Source: JBGPIT01 sp041485125 (GTDB lineage: Bacteria; Desulfobacterota; Binatia; UTPRO1). From it: DNA of 18,834 nucleotides. A program made the translations under genes and the position numbers. Positions 8,106-16,022 of this stretch are shown here, one piece after another. The notes under the pieces are model-generated. The model was not told where the DNA came from. It did not search any database and was given only the letters and a program-made list of their open reading frames with translations. The DNA lies in assembly GCA_041485125.1 (NCBI GenBank), contig JBGPIT010000050.1:1-18834 (forward strand), written 5' to 3'. The stretch's first letter is position 1, and every line of letters begins with the position of its first letter.

Positions 8106-8117
8106 GGGCATTAGCGT
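8089..8117 (+). promoter_or_regulatory. Candidate promoter of the htpX gene group
   Basis: A perfect TTGACA (8089-8094) is followed after 17 bases by TAGCGT (8112-8117), which matches TATAAT at three positions including the conserved TA and final T. It lies about 100 bases before the htpX ATG in the only sizeable gap before this gene run. Confidence 0.42.
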
Positions 8118-8219
8118 CCCAGGTAGAGACGCGGTGGCACGTACGGTGCCTTCTGGAGATCGCCTCCGTCGCGATTCCGCCGAGCGTGCCGACCAATAAC
8201 AACGCCGAAAGGAACCTCG

Positions 8220-9092
8220 ATGAGCAACACTCTCCGAACGACTGTTCTACTCGCAGCCTTGACGGCGTTGATCGTCTGGGTGGGACAGCTCCTCGGTGGG
8301 GCCCAGGGCGCGATGGTCGCGTTCATCTTCGCCGCGGTCATGAACATCGGGAGCTACTGGTTCTCCGATCGCATCGTGATCGCCATGTACCGCGGCAAGG
8401 AGCTCGGTCCGAACGAGGATCCGGAGCTCTTTCAGGTCGTGCAGGAGCTGGCGCGGGAGAACCACATCCCGATGCCGCGGCTCTACCTGATTCCGAGCGA
8501 GTCACCGAACGCCTTCGCGACCGGTCGCAATCCGCAGCACGCGGCCGTCGCCGTCACGGCGGGCGTCCGCAGCCTGCTCGATCGTCGCGAGCTCAAGGCC
8601 GTCCTCGCGCACGAGCTCGCGCACGTGGTGAACCGCGACATCCTCATCAGCTCGATCGCCGCGACGTTGGCCGGCGCGATCATGATGCTCGCCAACATGG
8701 CGCGCTGGTCGCTCATCTTCGGCGGCGGCACTCGTGACGACCGCGAGGGCGGCGGCGGCGGCCTCGGCTTGCTCGTCAGCATCATCGTCGCGCCGATCGC
8801 GGCGATGTTGATTCAGATGGCGATCTCGCGCAGCCGGGAGTTCCAGGCCGACGAGACCGGCGCGCGCCTCATCCACGATCCTGAGGCGCTCGCGCTGGCG
8901 CTCCGGAAGATCGCCGCCTACTCCGAGCGGATTCCGCTCGACGCTTCGCCCGCGACCGCCCACATGTTCATCGTGAATCCGCTCAAGGGCATGGCGCTGC
9001 AGAACCTGTTCAGCACCCATCCGCCGCTCGAGCAGCGGCTCGCCCGCTTGCAGCAAATCGCGGCGGAAATGGGTCTCGCGGCCCGGGGGTAA
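8220..9092 (+). CDS. htpX: HtpX-type membrane zinc metalloprotease (M48)
   Basis: HtpX is an inner-membrane protease with a cytoplasmic active site that degrades damaged membrane proteins alongside FtsH. The 290-residue product has two N-terminal membrane segments (about 5-25 and 29-49), the zinc site HELAH (131-135) with Glu132 as base, the third zinc ligand in SREFQADETGA (Glu207), and two further hydrophobic segments (144-164, 183-203). A Gly-rich loop (168-182) separates these. Length and layout match bacterial HtpX. AAAGGAA about six bases before the ATG is the ribosome binding site. The DUF1844 gene begins four bases after the stop, with its ribosome binding site inside the htpX end, so both are co-transcribed. 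No heat-shock promoter can be made out. Confidence 0.95.
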   Translation: MSNTLRTTVLLAALTALIVWVGQLLGGAQGAMVAFIFAAVMNIGSYWFSDRIVIAMYRGKELGPNEDPELFQVVQELARENHIPMPRLYLIPSESPNAFATGRNPQHAAVAVTAGVRSLLDRRELKAVLAHELAHVVNRDILISSIAATLAGAIMMLANMARWSLIFGGGTRDDREGGGGGLGLLVSIIVAPIAAMLIQMAISRSREFQADETGARLIHDPEALALALRKIAAYSERIPLDASPATAHMFIVNPLKGMALQNLFSTHPPLEQRLARLQQIAAEMGLAARG

Positions 9093-9096
9093 GTCG

Positions 9097-9570
9097 ATGG
9101 CCGACCGAGACGAAGAGCAGCCTTCCCGCTCGTTCAAGGTCGCCGACCGGCGGCGATTCGTCGACGACGCCGCAAGCGACGATCGCGACCGGGAGACGGA
9201 GCGCGAGCGCGAACCCGAGCGCGGTGCGGATCGCGGTCCGTCGCCGATCATCGGCGACGCGGGTGCCGCGTCACACGACTCCTCTCACGCCGAGGCCGAC
9301 GCCGGGCAGGGTGGCCCGCCGCCGGAGATGTCGTTCAGTACCTTCGTGATCGGACTCACGACGCAGGCTCTCATGCACCTCGGCGAGATCGCCGATCCGA
9401 CGCAGCAGGACGTCGGCCGCGATCTTCCGGCGGCCAAGCAGATGATCGACCTGCTCGGTATCCTGCGCGACAAGACCAAGGGGAATCTCGACCAGGCTGA
9501 AGCTCAGCTGCTCGACACCATGCTGTACGATCTCCGCATGCGATTCGTCGAAGTGTCGCGGAGCCGCTAG
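9097..9570 (+). CDS. DUF1844 family protein
   Basis: The 157-residue product has two parts. Residues 1-75 are charged and disordered, rich in Asp, Arg and Glu (DDRDRETEREREPERG, 28-43). Residues 78-153 form the DUF1844 domain: FSTFVIGLTTQALMHLGEIA, then LPAAKQMIDLLGILRDKTKG and LDTMLYDLRMRFVEV. The domain is predicted helical and cytoplasmic; its function is not known. It is typical of deltaproteobacterial and related genomes. The ATG follows the htpX stop by four bases, and the GGGGG-TAAG stretch across that stop serves as ribosome binding site. The close link to htpX and the following HtrA protease hints at envelope quality control, but this is inference from position only. Confidence 0.85.
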   Translation: MADRDEEQPSRSFKVADRRRFVDDAASDDRDRETEREREPERGADRGPSPIIGDAGAASHDSSHAEADAGQGGPPPEMSFSTFVIGLTTQALMHLGEIADPTQQDVGRDLPAAKQMIDLLGILRDKTKGNLDQAEAQLLDTMLYDLRMRFVEVSRSR

Positions 9571-9618
9571 CATCCCCCACGCAGCACCAATTCAAATTCA
9601 GATGATTCAGGAGGCTTG

Positions 9619-11202
9619 ATGGCCGTGCGCACGATGAGGGGAGCGCTGTTGGCGCTCGTGATCGGGATCATGATCGGCGTCGCCGCGACGCTGTGGCTCG
9701 CGACGCGCCGTGACGCGGGCCCACTCACGGCGAAGAACACCGAGCGCGCCGCGCCGGTGCCGACGTCGTCGCCGGCGGGACAGTCCGGGGCGGTGATTCC
9801 ACCGGCGCCGGTGCCACCGGTGCAGGTCGTCCCCGACTTCGCCTCGCTCTCCGAACGGTTGAGCCCCGTCGTCGTGAACATCTCGACGCGTTCCGCGCCC
9901 TCGAAGCAGGAGCGCCAGGACGTGCCGCAGCAGTTCCGCGGTCCCGGCGGGCCGGGCGGGCCGGGAAATCCGTTCGGCGGCGGCGAAGGCGATCCCCGCG
10001 AGTTCATGGAGCCCTTCGAGCGCTTCTTCGGTCCGACGCCGCGCCAGCGCCAGCCGCGCCAGCGCAGTCTCGGCTCCGGGTTCATTATCGACCCGCAGGG
10101 CTTCATCATCACCAACAATCACGTGGTCGAGAACGCCGACGAGATCCTCGTCCGCCTCGACAACGACAAGGAGTACAAGGCGACGATCGTCGGCAAGGAC
10201 GCCAAGACCGACATCGCGCTGCTGCACATCGAGGGCGTGACCGACTTGACCGCCGCTCCGCTCGGCGACTCCGAGAAGCTGCGCGTCGGCGATTGGGTGA
10301 TGGCGATCGGCAACCCGTTCGGGCTCGATCACACCGTGACCGCGGGCATCGTGAGCGCCAAGGGACGTTTCATCGGTGCCGGCAACTACGACGACTACAT
10401 TCAGACCGACGCGGCGATCAATCCCGGCAACTCGGGCGGACCGTTGCTCAACATCCGCGGCGAGGTGGTCGGCATCAACTCGGCGATCTTCAGCCGCACC
10501 GGCGGCAACATCGGCATCGGCTTCGCCATCCCGGTGAATCTCGCGAAAGAGCTGCTGCCCCAGCTGAAAGACAAGGGCCGCGTCGTGCGCGGTTGGCTCG
10601 GCGTGTTGATCCAGAAGGTCACGCCCGAGATCGCGCAGTCGCTCGGCATCGATCAGACGCAAGGCGCGCTAGTCGCCGACGTGGTGGCGGGAAGCCCGGC
10701 GGAGAAGGCCGCCATCAAGGTCGGCGACGTGATCGTCGAGTACGACGGCCACTCGGTGCACGAATCGAACGAGCTGCCGATGATGGTCGCGCGCACGCCG
10801 ATCGGTAAGGAGGTGCCGCTCAAGGTCATCCGCGACAAGACGCCGATGGGCTTGAATGTCACGATCGCCGAGCTCGCCGACGACGAGGCACAGGTCGCGG
10901 GCGGCAAGTCGTCGGAAGACAAGCTCGGCCTCACCGTCCAGACGCTGACGCCGGAGATCGCGCAGAACCTCGGTGTCGACGAGGACAAGGGCGTGGTGGT
11001 GACGAGCGTCGAGCCCGACAGCCCGGCCGAAGAGGCGGGTCTGCGGCGCGGCGACATCCTGCTCGAGGTCAACCGGCGTCAGATCGCGGACGCGGAGACG
11101 TTCCGTAAGGCGATCAAAGAGCGCGAGCAGGGCAAGAACGTGCTCTTCCTCGTCAAGCGAGGCGACAACACGATCTTCCTCGCCCTCAAGCCGACGGGCT
11201 GA
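9619..11202 (+). CDS. degP: HtrA/DegP-type periplasmic serine protease with two PDZ domains
   Basis: This protease-chaperone degrades misfolded envelope proteins. The 527-residue product begins with a hydrophobic segment (8-28) that is a signal peptide or anchor. A Pro-rich linker follows, then a Gly/Pro loop (GPGGPGGPGNPFGGGEG, 108-124), which corresponds to the LA loop of DegP. The trypsin-like domain has the triad His168 (TNNHVVENA), Asp198 (DAKTDIALLHI) and Ser272 (INPGNSGGPLLN). PDZ1 is at about 325-415 and PDZ2 at about 434-520. I chose the ATG at 9619 because AGGAGG (9609-9614) is four bases upstream; an in-frame TTG one codon earlier is too close. The 48 bases before it are unusually AT-rich and may hold a promoter, though no clear boxes stand out. 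Two PDZ domains indicate the DegP/DegQ type rather than DegS. Confidence 0.95.
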   Translation: MAVRTMRGALLALVIGIMIGVAATLWLATRRDAGPLTAKNTERAAPVPTSSPAGQSGAVIPPAPVPPVQVVPDFASLSERLSPVVVNISTRSAPSKQERQDVPQQFRGPGGPGGPGNPFGGGEGDPREFMEPFERFFGPTPRQRQPRQRSLGSGFIIDPQGFIITNNHVVENADEILVRLDNDKEYKATIVGKDAKTDIALLHIEGVTDLTAAPLGDSEKLRVGDWVMAIGNPFGLDHTVTAGIVSAKGRFIGAGNYDDYIQTDAAINPGNSGGPLLNIRGEVVGINSAIFSRTGGNIGIGFAIPVNLAKELLPQLKDKGRVVRGWLGVLIQKVTPEIAQSLGIDQTQGALVADVVAGSPAEKAAIKVGDVIVEYDGHSVHESNELPMMVARTPIGKEVPLKVIRDKTPMGLNVTIAELADDEAQVAGGKSSEDKLGLTVQTLTPEIAQNLGVDEDKGVVVTSVEPDSPAEEAGLRRGDILLEVNRRQIADAETFRKAIKEREQGKNVLFLVKRGDNTIFLALKPTG

Positions 11203-11222
11203 TCGACTCCGGAGCGGGGTCG

Positions 11223-12242
11223 ATGCGGGTATTGGCGCTCGAGACCTCGTGCGACGACACTGCGGCCGCGGTCCTCGACGACGGGGGCGTGCGGGCGAGC
11301 GTCGTCGCCTCGCAGGATCTCGTCCACGCAAAATACGGTGGCGTCGTGCCGGAGCTGGCGTCGCGCCAGCACCTGCTCGCGATCGTGCCGGTCGTCGCGC
11401 GCGCGCTCGCCGACGCGGGTCTCGGCTTGGACGACATCGAGGGCGTGGCGGCGACCTACGGGCCGGGTCTGGTCGGATCGCTGCTCGTCGGCTTGCAGGC
11501 GGCCAAGGCGATCGCGTTCGACCGCACCCTGCCGTTCGTCGGCGTCAATCATCTCGAGGGCCACTTGCTCGCGGTGCTCATCGATCGCCCGGTCGCGTTT
11601 CCCTATCTCGCGCTCTTGGTGTCGGGCGGGCATACCAGCCTCTACGCGGTCGAGGACGTCGGCGCCTACCGGCTGCTCGGTCGCACCCGCGACGACGCGG
11701 CGGGGGAGGCCTTCGACAAAGGCGCCAAGATGCTCGGCCTCGGCTATCCCGGCGGACGTGAGATCGACCGCATAGCGAAGGAAGGTGATCCGTGCGCGGT
11801 GCGGTTTCCGCGTGCCACCCTCAAGACCGGCGACTACGACTTGAGCTTCAGCGGCATCAAGACATCGTTGCGGCAGTACCTCCTCGGCGCCGAACGCGCG
11901 GCGCTGGCGGACATTTGCGCGAGCTTCCAAGAGGGCATCGTCGACATGCTGGTGCGGCCGACGGTGCGGGCCGCGCGCGCGCTTGGCGTCGAGCGCGTGG
12001 TCGTGACCGGCGGCGTGTCCGCCAACGGGCGGCTGCGCAGCCGCATGGCGGAGGTGGCGCGCGAGGAAGGGCTCGCGATCGCGTTTCCGCGGCTCGCCTA
12101 CTGCACCGACAACGCGGCCATGATCGGCTACGCGGGGCGCATGCGCCTCCTGCGCGGTGAGCGCCACCCGCTCACGCTGAACGCCGAGGCGACGCTGCCG
12201 ATCGGCATCGCGCGCGACGACGGTCCTCGACCGGCGCCGTGA
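11223..12242 (+). CDS. tsaD: tRNA N6-threonylcarbamoyladenosine (t6A37) transferase subunit TsaD
   Basis: TsaD transfers the threonylcarbamoyl group from TC-AMP to A37 of ANN-decoding tRNAs, with TsaB and TsaE. The 339-residue product has the ASKHA-fold opening LALETSCDDTAAAV (4-17), the metal site VNHLEGH (108-114; His110, His114) with Asp296 in YCTDNAAMIG, plus LLVSGGHTSLY (131-141), GEAFDKGAKMLGLGYPGG (161-178) and FSGIKTS (209-215). All key residues are present. GGAG eight bases before the ATG supports the start, 20 bases after the degP stop. Its stop overlaps the rsmA GTG by four bases (GTGA), so the two are translationally coupled. tsaB and tsaE are not in the window. Confidence 0.96.
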   Translation: MRVLALETSCDDTAAAVLDDGGVRASVVASQDLVHAKYGGVVPELASRQHLLAIVPVVARALADAGLGLDDIEGVAATYGPGLVGSLLVGLQAAKAIAFDRTLPFVGVNHLEGHLLAVLIDRPVAFPYLALLVSGGHTSLYAVEDVGAYRLLGRTRDDAAGEAFDKGAKMLGLGYPGGREIDRIAKEGDPCAVRFPRATLKTGDYDLSFSGIKTSLRQYLLGAERAALADICASFQEGIVDMLVRPTVRAARALGVERVVVTGGVSANGRLRSRMAEVAREEGLAIAFPRLAYCTDNAAMIGYAGRMRLLRGERHPLTLNAEATLPIGIARDDGPRPAP

Positions 12243-13132
12243 CCGGCCTCTCCGCAGAGACCCGGGCGCTGCTCGCCCGCGAAGGCCTCGCGCCGCGGAA
12301 ACGTCTCGGCCAGCACTTCCTCGTCGATCGCAACGTCGTGAGCCGCATGCTCGATCTGGCCGAGGTCGGCCCGTCCGACGCGGTGCTGGAGATCGGCCCC
12401 GGGCTCGGCGCGCTCACCGACGTCCTCGCCACCCGCGCCGCGCGCCTCTACGTCGTCGAGTACGACCGCGGTCTGTGCCAAGTCCTGCGGCGGAAGTTCG
12501 CGGACGCTTCGCACGTCCAGGTGATCGAGGGCGACGCGCTGCGTGTCGACCTGCGCGCCGCCATCCCCGAGTCGCACGTCAAGGTCGTCGCGAGCCTGCC
12601 CTACAACGTCTCGGTGCCGATCCTCTTCCGGCTGCTGGAGGAGCGGGAGATCTTCGCGGACGTGACCGTGATGCTGCAGCACGAGGTCGCCCAGCGCTTG
12701 CTCGCGCACGCCGGCACGAAGACGTACGGCGCGCCCTCGCTGCTCTTTCAGCTCTACGCGCGGCCGCGCGGACGCTTTCGCGTGCCGTCCTCGGCGTTCT
12801 ACCCGCGCCCTCAGGTCGTCTCCGAGGTGATCCGCCTCGAGCTCTCGACCGAGCCGCTCGTCGCGCTGGAGCACACTCGGCTCTTCCAGGCGATCGTGCG
12901 TGCCGCGTTCAACCAGCGCCGCAAGATGCTGCGGAACGCGCTACAGACGCTCAGCGGCGCGGCGGCGCTGCCGGCGTCGGCGTGGGATGCGGTCTTCGAG
13001 AGCGTCGGCATCGACGGGCGCGTCCGCGGCGAGACCCTCGATCTCGCGGCGTTCGCCGCGCTCTCCGACGCCGCCGGGCGCGCCCGTCTCACGATCCCGC
13101 GTGCCGAGCGCCGCGGCCGTCACGAACGGTGA
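12239..13132 (+). CDS. rsmA: 16S rRNA dimethyladenosine transferase (KsgA/RsmA family)
   Basis: RsmA uses S-adenosylmethionine to dimethylate A1518 and A1519 of 16S rRNA late in small-subunit assembly. The 297-residue product has KRLGQHFLVD (21-30), the SAM-binding motif LEIGPGLGALT (50-60), acidic ribose ligand Glu74 in VVEYDR, GDA (98-100), and the C-terminal AFNQRRKMLRNAL region that contacts rRNA. The catalytic motif IV is SLPYN (119-123) where nearly all family members have NLPY; Ser replaces the Asn expected to hold the target adenine. The GTG start overlaps the tsaD stop (GTGA). The last ~20 residues are an Arg-rich tail. mutM follows after 62 bases. Confidence 0.94.
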   Translation: MTGLSAETRALLAREGLAPRKRLGQHFLVDRNVVSRMLDLAEVGPSDAVLEIGPGLGALTDVLATRAARLYVVEYDRGLCQVLRRKFADASHVQVIEGDALRVDLRAAIPESHVKVVASLPYNVSVPILFRLLEEREIFADVTVMLQHEVAQRLLAHAGTKTYGAPSLLFQLYARPRGRFRVPSSAFYPRPQVVSEVIRLELSTEPLVALEHTRLFQAIVRAAFNQRRKMLRNALQTLSGAAALPASAWDAVFESVGIDGRVRGETLDLAAFAALSDAAGRARLTIPRAERRGRHER

Positions 13133-13194
13133 CGAGCCGCCGCGCCCATCGCGACCACGTGCGCCGGCCGCGACGCGCCGTCCGCGGGCGCTGA

Positions 13195-14007
13195 ATGCCG
13201 GAGCTTCCCGAGGTCGAGACGTTGCGGCGCGGGCTCGCCGCGGAGGTGGTCGGACGGCGAATCACCGCCGTGACGATCCACGAGCGCCGCTTGCGCCGGC
13301 CGCTGGCGCGGACGTTCGCTTCCGCGATCGTCGGCCGGCGAATCGAGGCGGTGCGCCGGCGCGCGAAGTACCTCCTTCTCGACCTCCACGACGGCGCCGT
13401 GTGGCTGGTGCACCTCGGCATGAGCGGCACGCTCGTCGTGATCGACGGCGACGCGCCGCTGCGGCGGCACACGCACGTCGTGCTGACGCTCGACGACGGC
13501 CGCTCGCTGCGCTTCCACGACCCGCGGCGCTTCGGCTTGATGCGGGTCGGCCCGGAGCCGCGTCTCGTCGAGCTCAGCGCCCTCGGCGTCGAGCCGCTCG
13601 GCGGCGCGTTCACGGCGGCGTTCCTGCATCAACGCACCCGCGCGCAGCGCCGCGCGATCAAGAGTCTCCTCATGGACCAGCAAGTGGTGGCCGGCCTCGG
13701 CAACATCTACGTCAACGAGATCTTGTTCGCGGCAGGGGTGCGGCCGGCGCGTCGGACGTCACGCGTGTCGCGCGCCGAGGCGGAACGGATCGTCGCGGCG
13801 ACCGGGATGGTGCTCGACCAAGCGATCGCCGCGCGTGGCTCGTCGATCTCCGACTATCGCGACGAGCGTGGCGAGCCGGGCGCGTTCCAGAACCACTTCG
13901 CCGTCTACGAGCGCGCCGGCGATCCGTGCCGCGCCTGCGCGACGCCGATCCGCCGCCAGACCATCATCGGTCGCAGCTCGTACTACTGCCCGAGCTGCCA
14001 GCGCTGA
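13195..14007 (+). CDS. mutM: Formamidopyrimidine-DNA glycosylase (Fpg/MutM)
   Basis: Fpg removes 8-oxoguanine and formamidopyrimidines and cuts the resulting abasic site. The 270-residue product begins MPELPEVET; after Met removal Pro2 is the Schiff-base nucleophile and Glu3 the general acid, which fixes the start. Lys58 lies in RAKYLLLDL. The helix-two-turn-helix reads GLGNIYVNEILFAAGVRP (approximately 167-184, Asn and Tyr present). The C-terminal zinc finger is C245-x2-C248-x16-C265-x2-C268, complete. It repairs oxidised DNA and appears to close the htpX-to-mutM gene run. No ribosome binding site is obvious. Its stop codon lies inside a short hairpin shared with the convergent mlaC end. Confidence 0.97.
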   Translation: MPELPEVETLRRGLAAEVVGRRITAVTIHERRLRRPLARTFASAIVGRRIEAVRRRAKYLLLDLHDGAVWLVHLGMSGTLVVIDGDAPLRRHTHVVLTLDDGRSLRFHDPRRFGLMRVGPEPRLVELSALGVEPLGGAFTAAFLHQRTRAQRRAIKSLLMDQQVVAGLGNIYVNEILFAAGVRPARRTSRVSRAEAERIVAATGMVLDQAIAARGSSISDYRDERGEPGAFQNHFAVYERAGDPCRACATPIRRQTIIGRSSYYCPSCQR

Positions 14008-14014
14008 CGCGCTG
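13999..14014. terminator. GC hairpin across the mutM stop, between convergent genes
   Basis: CAGCGC (13999-14004) and GCGCTG (14009-14014) form a perfect six-base stem with a TGAC loop holding the mutM stop codon. It sits in the 30-base gap between convergent mutM and mlaC. There is no T-run on either side, so a true intrinsic terminator is doubtful. Confidence 0.3.
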
Positions 14015-14037
14015 CTGCCGGCCCCGCGCGGACGGCG

Positions 14038-14700
14038 TCACTTCGGCCGGGGTACCCCCTTCAACGGCTCGCCTTTGACGTTCTTCTCGTGCAGGAGCTT
14101 GATCGCATTCTCCGGACCGCCCTGCGAGACCGCCTCTTGGATCTGCGACCGGAAGGTCGAGACCAGGCTCACGCCTTCGATGATGACGTCGATGATCTTC
14201 CACTCTCCGGCGCCGTTCTTGCGCAGCCGGTAGTCGACCTGGATGTCGTCGGGTCCGCCGCGGACGATCTTCGTCTGGACCGTCCAGTCGCCGCGCGCCT
14301 CCTCACGATCGGCGGTGATGAAGGCCTTCTCGTTCTTGTAGTTGTCGACGCTCTTTCCGTACGTCATCGACAGGTGCTTCTTGAACTCCTGGATGAACTC
14401 TTGCTTCTGCTGGTCGGAGAACTGCTGCCAGTTCCTGGCGAGGATGAGGCGGGCGAGGGTATCGAAGTCGACGTGCGTGTAGACGACGTCCTCGATCTTG
14501 TGCTTCTTGACGTCGGTCGACAGCGACTTGTCGCCGAGGATGCTCACGGCCGCGTTCGCCAGCTCCTCGACCACGCCGCGCGGCGTGTCGGTCGCGCCGA
14601 CCGCCGTACCAGCGGTGACGGACCAGAGCAGCGCCGCGACGACGGGGAACGCGAGCAGCGCCGCTACGACCGATCGATGGTCGTGGGCGGTGGCCAGCAC
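14038..14700 (-). CDS. mlaC: MlaC-type periplasmic phospholipid-binding carrier
   Basis: MlaC ferries phospholipids between outer-membrane MlaA and the inner-membrane MlaFED complex. With a GTG start at 14700 the product has 220 residues. Residues 1-36 form a signal peptide (VVAALLAFPVVAALLWSV, then TAVGA before the cut). The mature Tol-Ttg2 domain has VDFDTLARLILARNW (77-91), EFIQEFKKHL (101-110), IQVDYRLRKNGAGEWKIID (153-171) and VIIEGVSLVSTFRSQIQE (172-189), which line the lipid pocket in this family. A longer frame from 14817 would overlap mlaA by about 100 bases and add residues before the signal peptide, so I reject it. The gene starts 13 bases after the mlaA stop and is the last of the operon. 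Confidence 0.92.
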   Translation of the reverse strand: MLATAHDHRSVVAALLAFPVVAALLWSVTAGTAVGATDTPRGVVEELANAAVSILGDKSLSTDVKKHKIEDVVYTHVDFDTLARLILARNWQQFSDQQKQEFIQEFKKHLSMTYGKSVDNYKNEKAFITADREEARGDWTVQTKIVRGGPDDIQVDYRLRKNGAGEWKIIDVIIEGVSLVSTFRSQIQEAVSQGGPENAIKLLHEKNVKGEPLKGVPRPK

Positions 14701-14713
14701 CGTGCTGGGTCGC

Positions 14714-15532
14714 TCACCGCTGTGCCGGCTCACCACCAGGGCTTGGCTCCGGCGCAGGCGTGGCAGGTGAGGATTCGTCTTCGATGAAGTAGAGGTCATC
14801 GTTGCTGGTCTCCGCATTGTCGCTCACGAGCGCTTTGCGCCGTTGAAAATACGCGTCGCGCACGAAGACGTAGTAGTCGACCGCCGCTTCCTTCATGTTC
14901 TTGATCTCGTCGAGAAACTGCGCGCGGGTGTTCACGGTATCGACGACGCGCGCGCCGAGCAAGACGTACTGGTTCACGACGAACGGCCACACGCTGAAGA
15001 CGTAGTCGCCGACGAGCCCCACCGAGTCGCGCGGGTTCGACGGACCGAGCAGCGGCAGCACCAGATACGGACCCGGCTGGATTCCCCACACGCCGAGCGT
15101 CTGGCCGAAGTCCTCGTTGTGACGCTCCAGGCCCCATGTGCTCGCCGGATCCAAGAACCCGAGCACGCCGACAGTCGTGTTCACCGCGAAACGTCCGATG
15201 TCCTCCGCGCTGGCTTTGGGCTTGCCCTGCAGCAAGTCGTTGATGATCACGACCGGCGACCGTGCGTTCAGGAAGAAGTTCGACACCGAGCGCTCGACCG
15301 GGTCGGGCGCGATCGCGTGCCAGCCGCGCGCCACCGGCTCGAGCACGTAGACGTCGACCTTGTCGTTGAACCAGAAGATCTTGCGGTTGACGGGCTCGAT
15401 CGGATCGTAGCCGGCGCGCTGTTGTTGCCAGACGTTCTTGCGCGCGAGCGTCCCGGTGCACCCGCCGAGCAGCATGGGCGCCAGCAGCAGGACGACGAGG
15501 GTGCCGGTCTTCACGGTTCCGCTCGCTCTCAC
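14714..15532 (-). CDS. mlaA: MlaA/VacJ outer-membrane lipoprotein
   Basis: MlaA sits in the outer membrane and extracts misplaced phospholipid from the outer leaflet for the Mla pathway. The 272-residue product has a lipoprotein signal with lipobox LLGGC (lipidated Cys25), then the family hallmark YDPIEPVNRKIFWFNDKVD (42-60), FFLNARSPVVIINDLLQGK (86-104), RFAVNTTVGVLGFLDPAS (114-131) and the loop LGVWGIQPGPYLVLPLLGPS (146-165). The Pro-rich C-terminus is variable. The GTG start overlaps the mlaD stop by four bases (GTGA), implying coupled translation. In Escherichia coli mlaA is elsewhere on the chromosome, so its place between mlaD and mlaC here is notable and supports joint function. Confidence 0.95.
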   Translation of the reverse strand: MRASGTVKTGTLVVLLLAPMLLGGCTGTLARKNVWQQQRAGYDPIEPVNRKIFWFNDKVDVYVLEPVARGWHAIAPDPVERSVSNFFLNARSPVVIINDLLQGKPKASAEDIGRFAVNTTVGVLGFLDPASTWGLERHNEDFGQTLGVWGIQPGPYLVLPLLGPSNPRDSVGLVGDYVFSVWPFVVNQYVLLGARVVDTVNTRAQFLDEIKNMKEAAVDYYVFVRDAYFQRRKALVSDNAETSNDDLYFIEDESSPATPAPEPSPGGEPAQR

Positions 15533-16017
15533 GGCGTCTCTCCCGGTTGCGGTTGCGGCTCTCCGCCGCCCTCGGTGTTGTGCATGAATTTACCGATCAG
15601 GCGCTCGAGGATGACCGCCGATTCGGTGAAGGCGATCCGGTCGCCGTCCTTGAGGACGGTGTCCTCGCCGCCCGGCTGCAGCGAGACGTAGCGGTCGCCG
15701 AGGATGCCGGCGGTTTGAATCGACGCGACCGTGTCGGTCGGCAGCTGCAAGCTCGGATCGAGGTTCATGTCGACCCGCGCGCGCACCGTCGGCTCGTCGA
15801 GCGAGATCTTCATGATCTGGCCGATCTTGACGCCCGCGATCACCACCGGCGCCCGCGGCTTCAAGCCGCCGGTCTGATCGAAGAGCGCCCACAGGCGCAG
15901 GCCGCCAGGTCCGCTGTACGCGAGGCCGCCGATGCTGAGCGACAGATAGGCGATCGCGGCGAGCCCCGTCAGCACGAACAGCCCGACCAGAAAGTCACGT
16001 GTCGGCGAGCGTTGCAT
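15529..16017 (-). CDS. mlaD: MlaD-type MCE-domain lipid transport protein
   Basis: MlaD forms a hexameric ring on the periplasmic face of the inner membrane that channels lipids to and from MlaFE. The 162-residue product has an N-terminal membrane anchor (8-30: FLVGLFVLTGLAAIAYLSL) and one MCE domain (about 40-117) with GGLKPRAPVVIAGVKIGQI (50-68) and TAGILGDRYVSLQPG (102-116). A Gly/Pro/Gln tail ends it. Length fits single-domain MlaD. I chose the ATG at 16017, preceded by GGGGGTG and five bases after the mlaE stop; a GTG at 16026 that overlaps the mlaE stop is the alternative. The end overlaps mlaA by four bases. Confidence 0.94.
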   Translation of the reverse strand: MQRSPTRDFLVGLFVLTGLAAIAYLSLSIGGLAYSGPGGLRLWALFDQTGGLKPRAPVVIAGVKIGQIMKISLDEPTVRARVDMNLDPSLQLPTDTVASIQTAGILGDRYVSLQPGGEDTVLKDGDRIAFTESAVILERLIGKFMHNTEGGGEPQPQPGETP

Positions 16018-16022
16018 CCCGT

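Noticed and set aside
14701..14817. Extended N-terminus for mlaC from 14817
   Set aside because: About 100 bases of overlap with mlaA and residues ahead of the signal peptide; the GTG at 14700 gives a normal exported protein.
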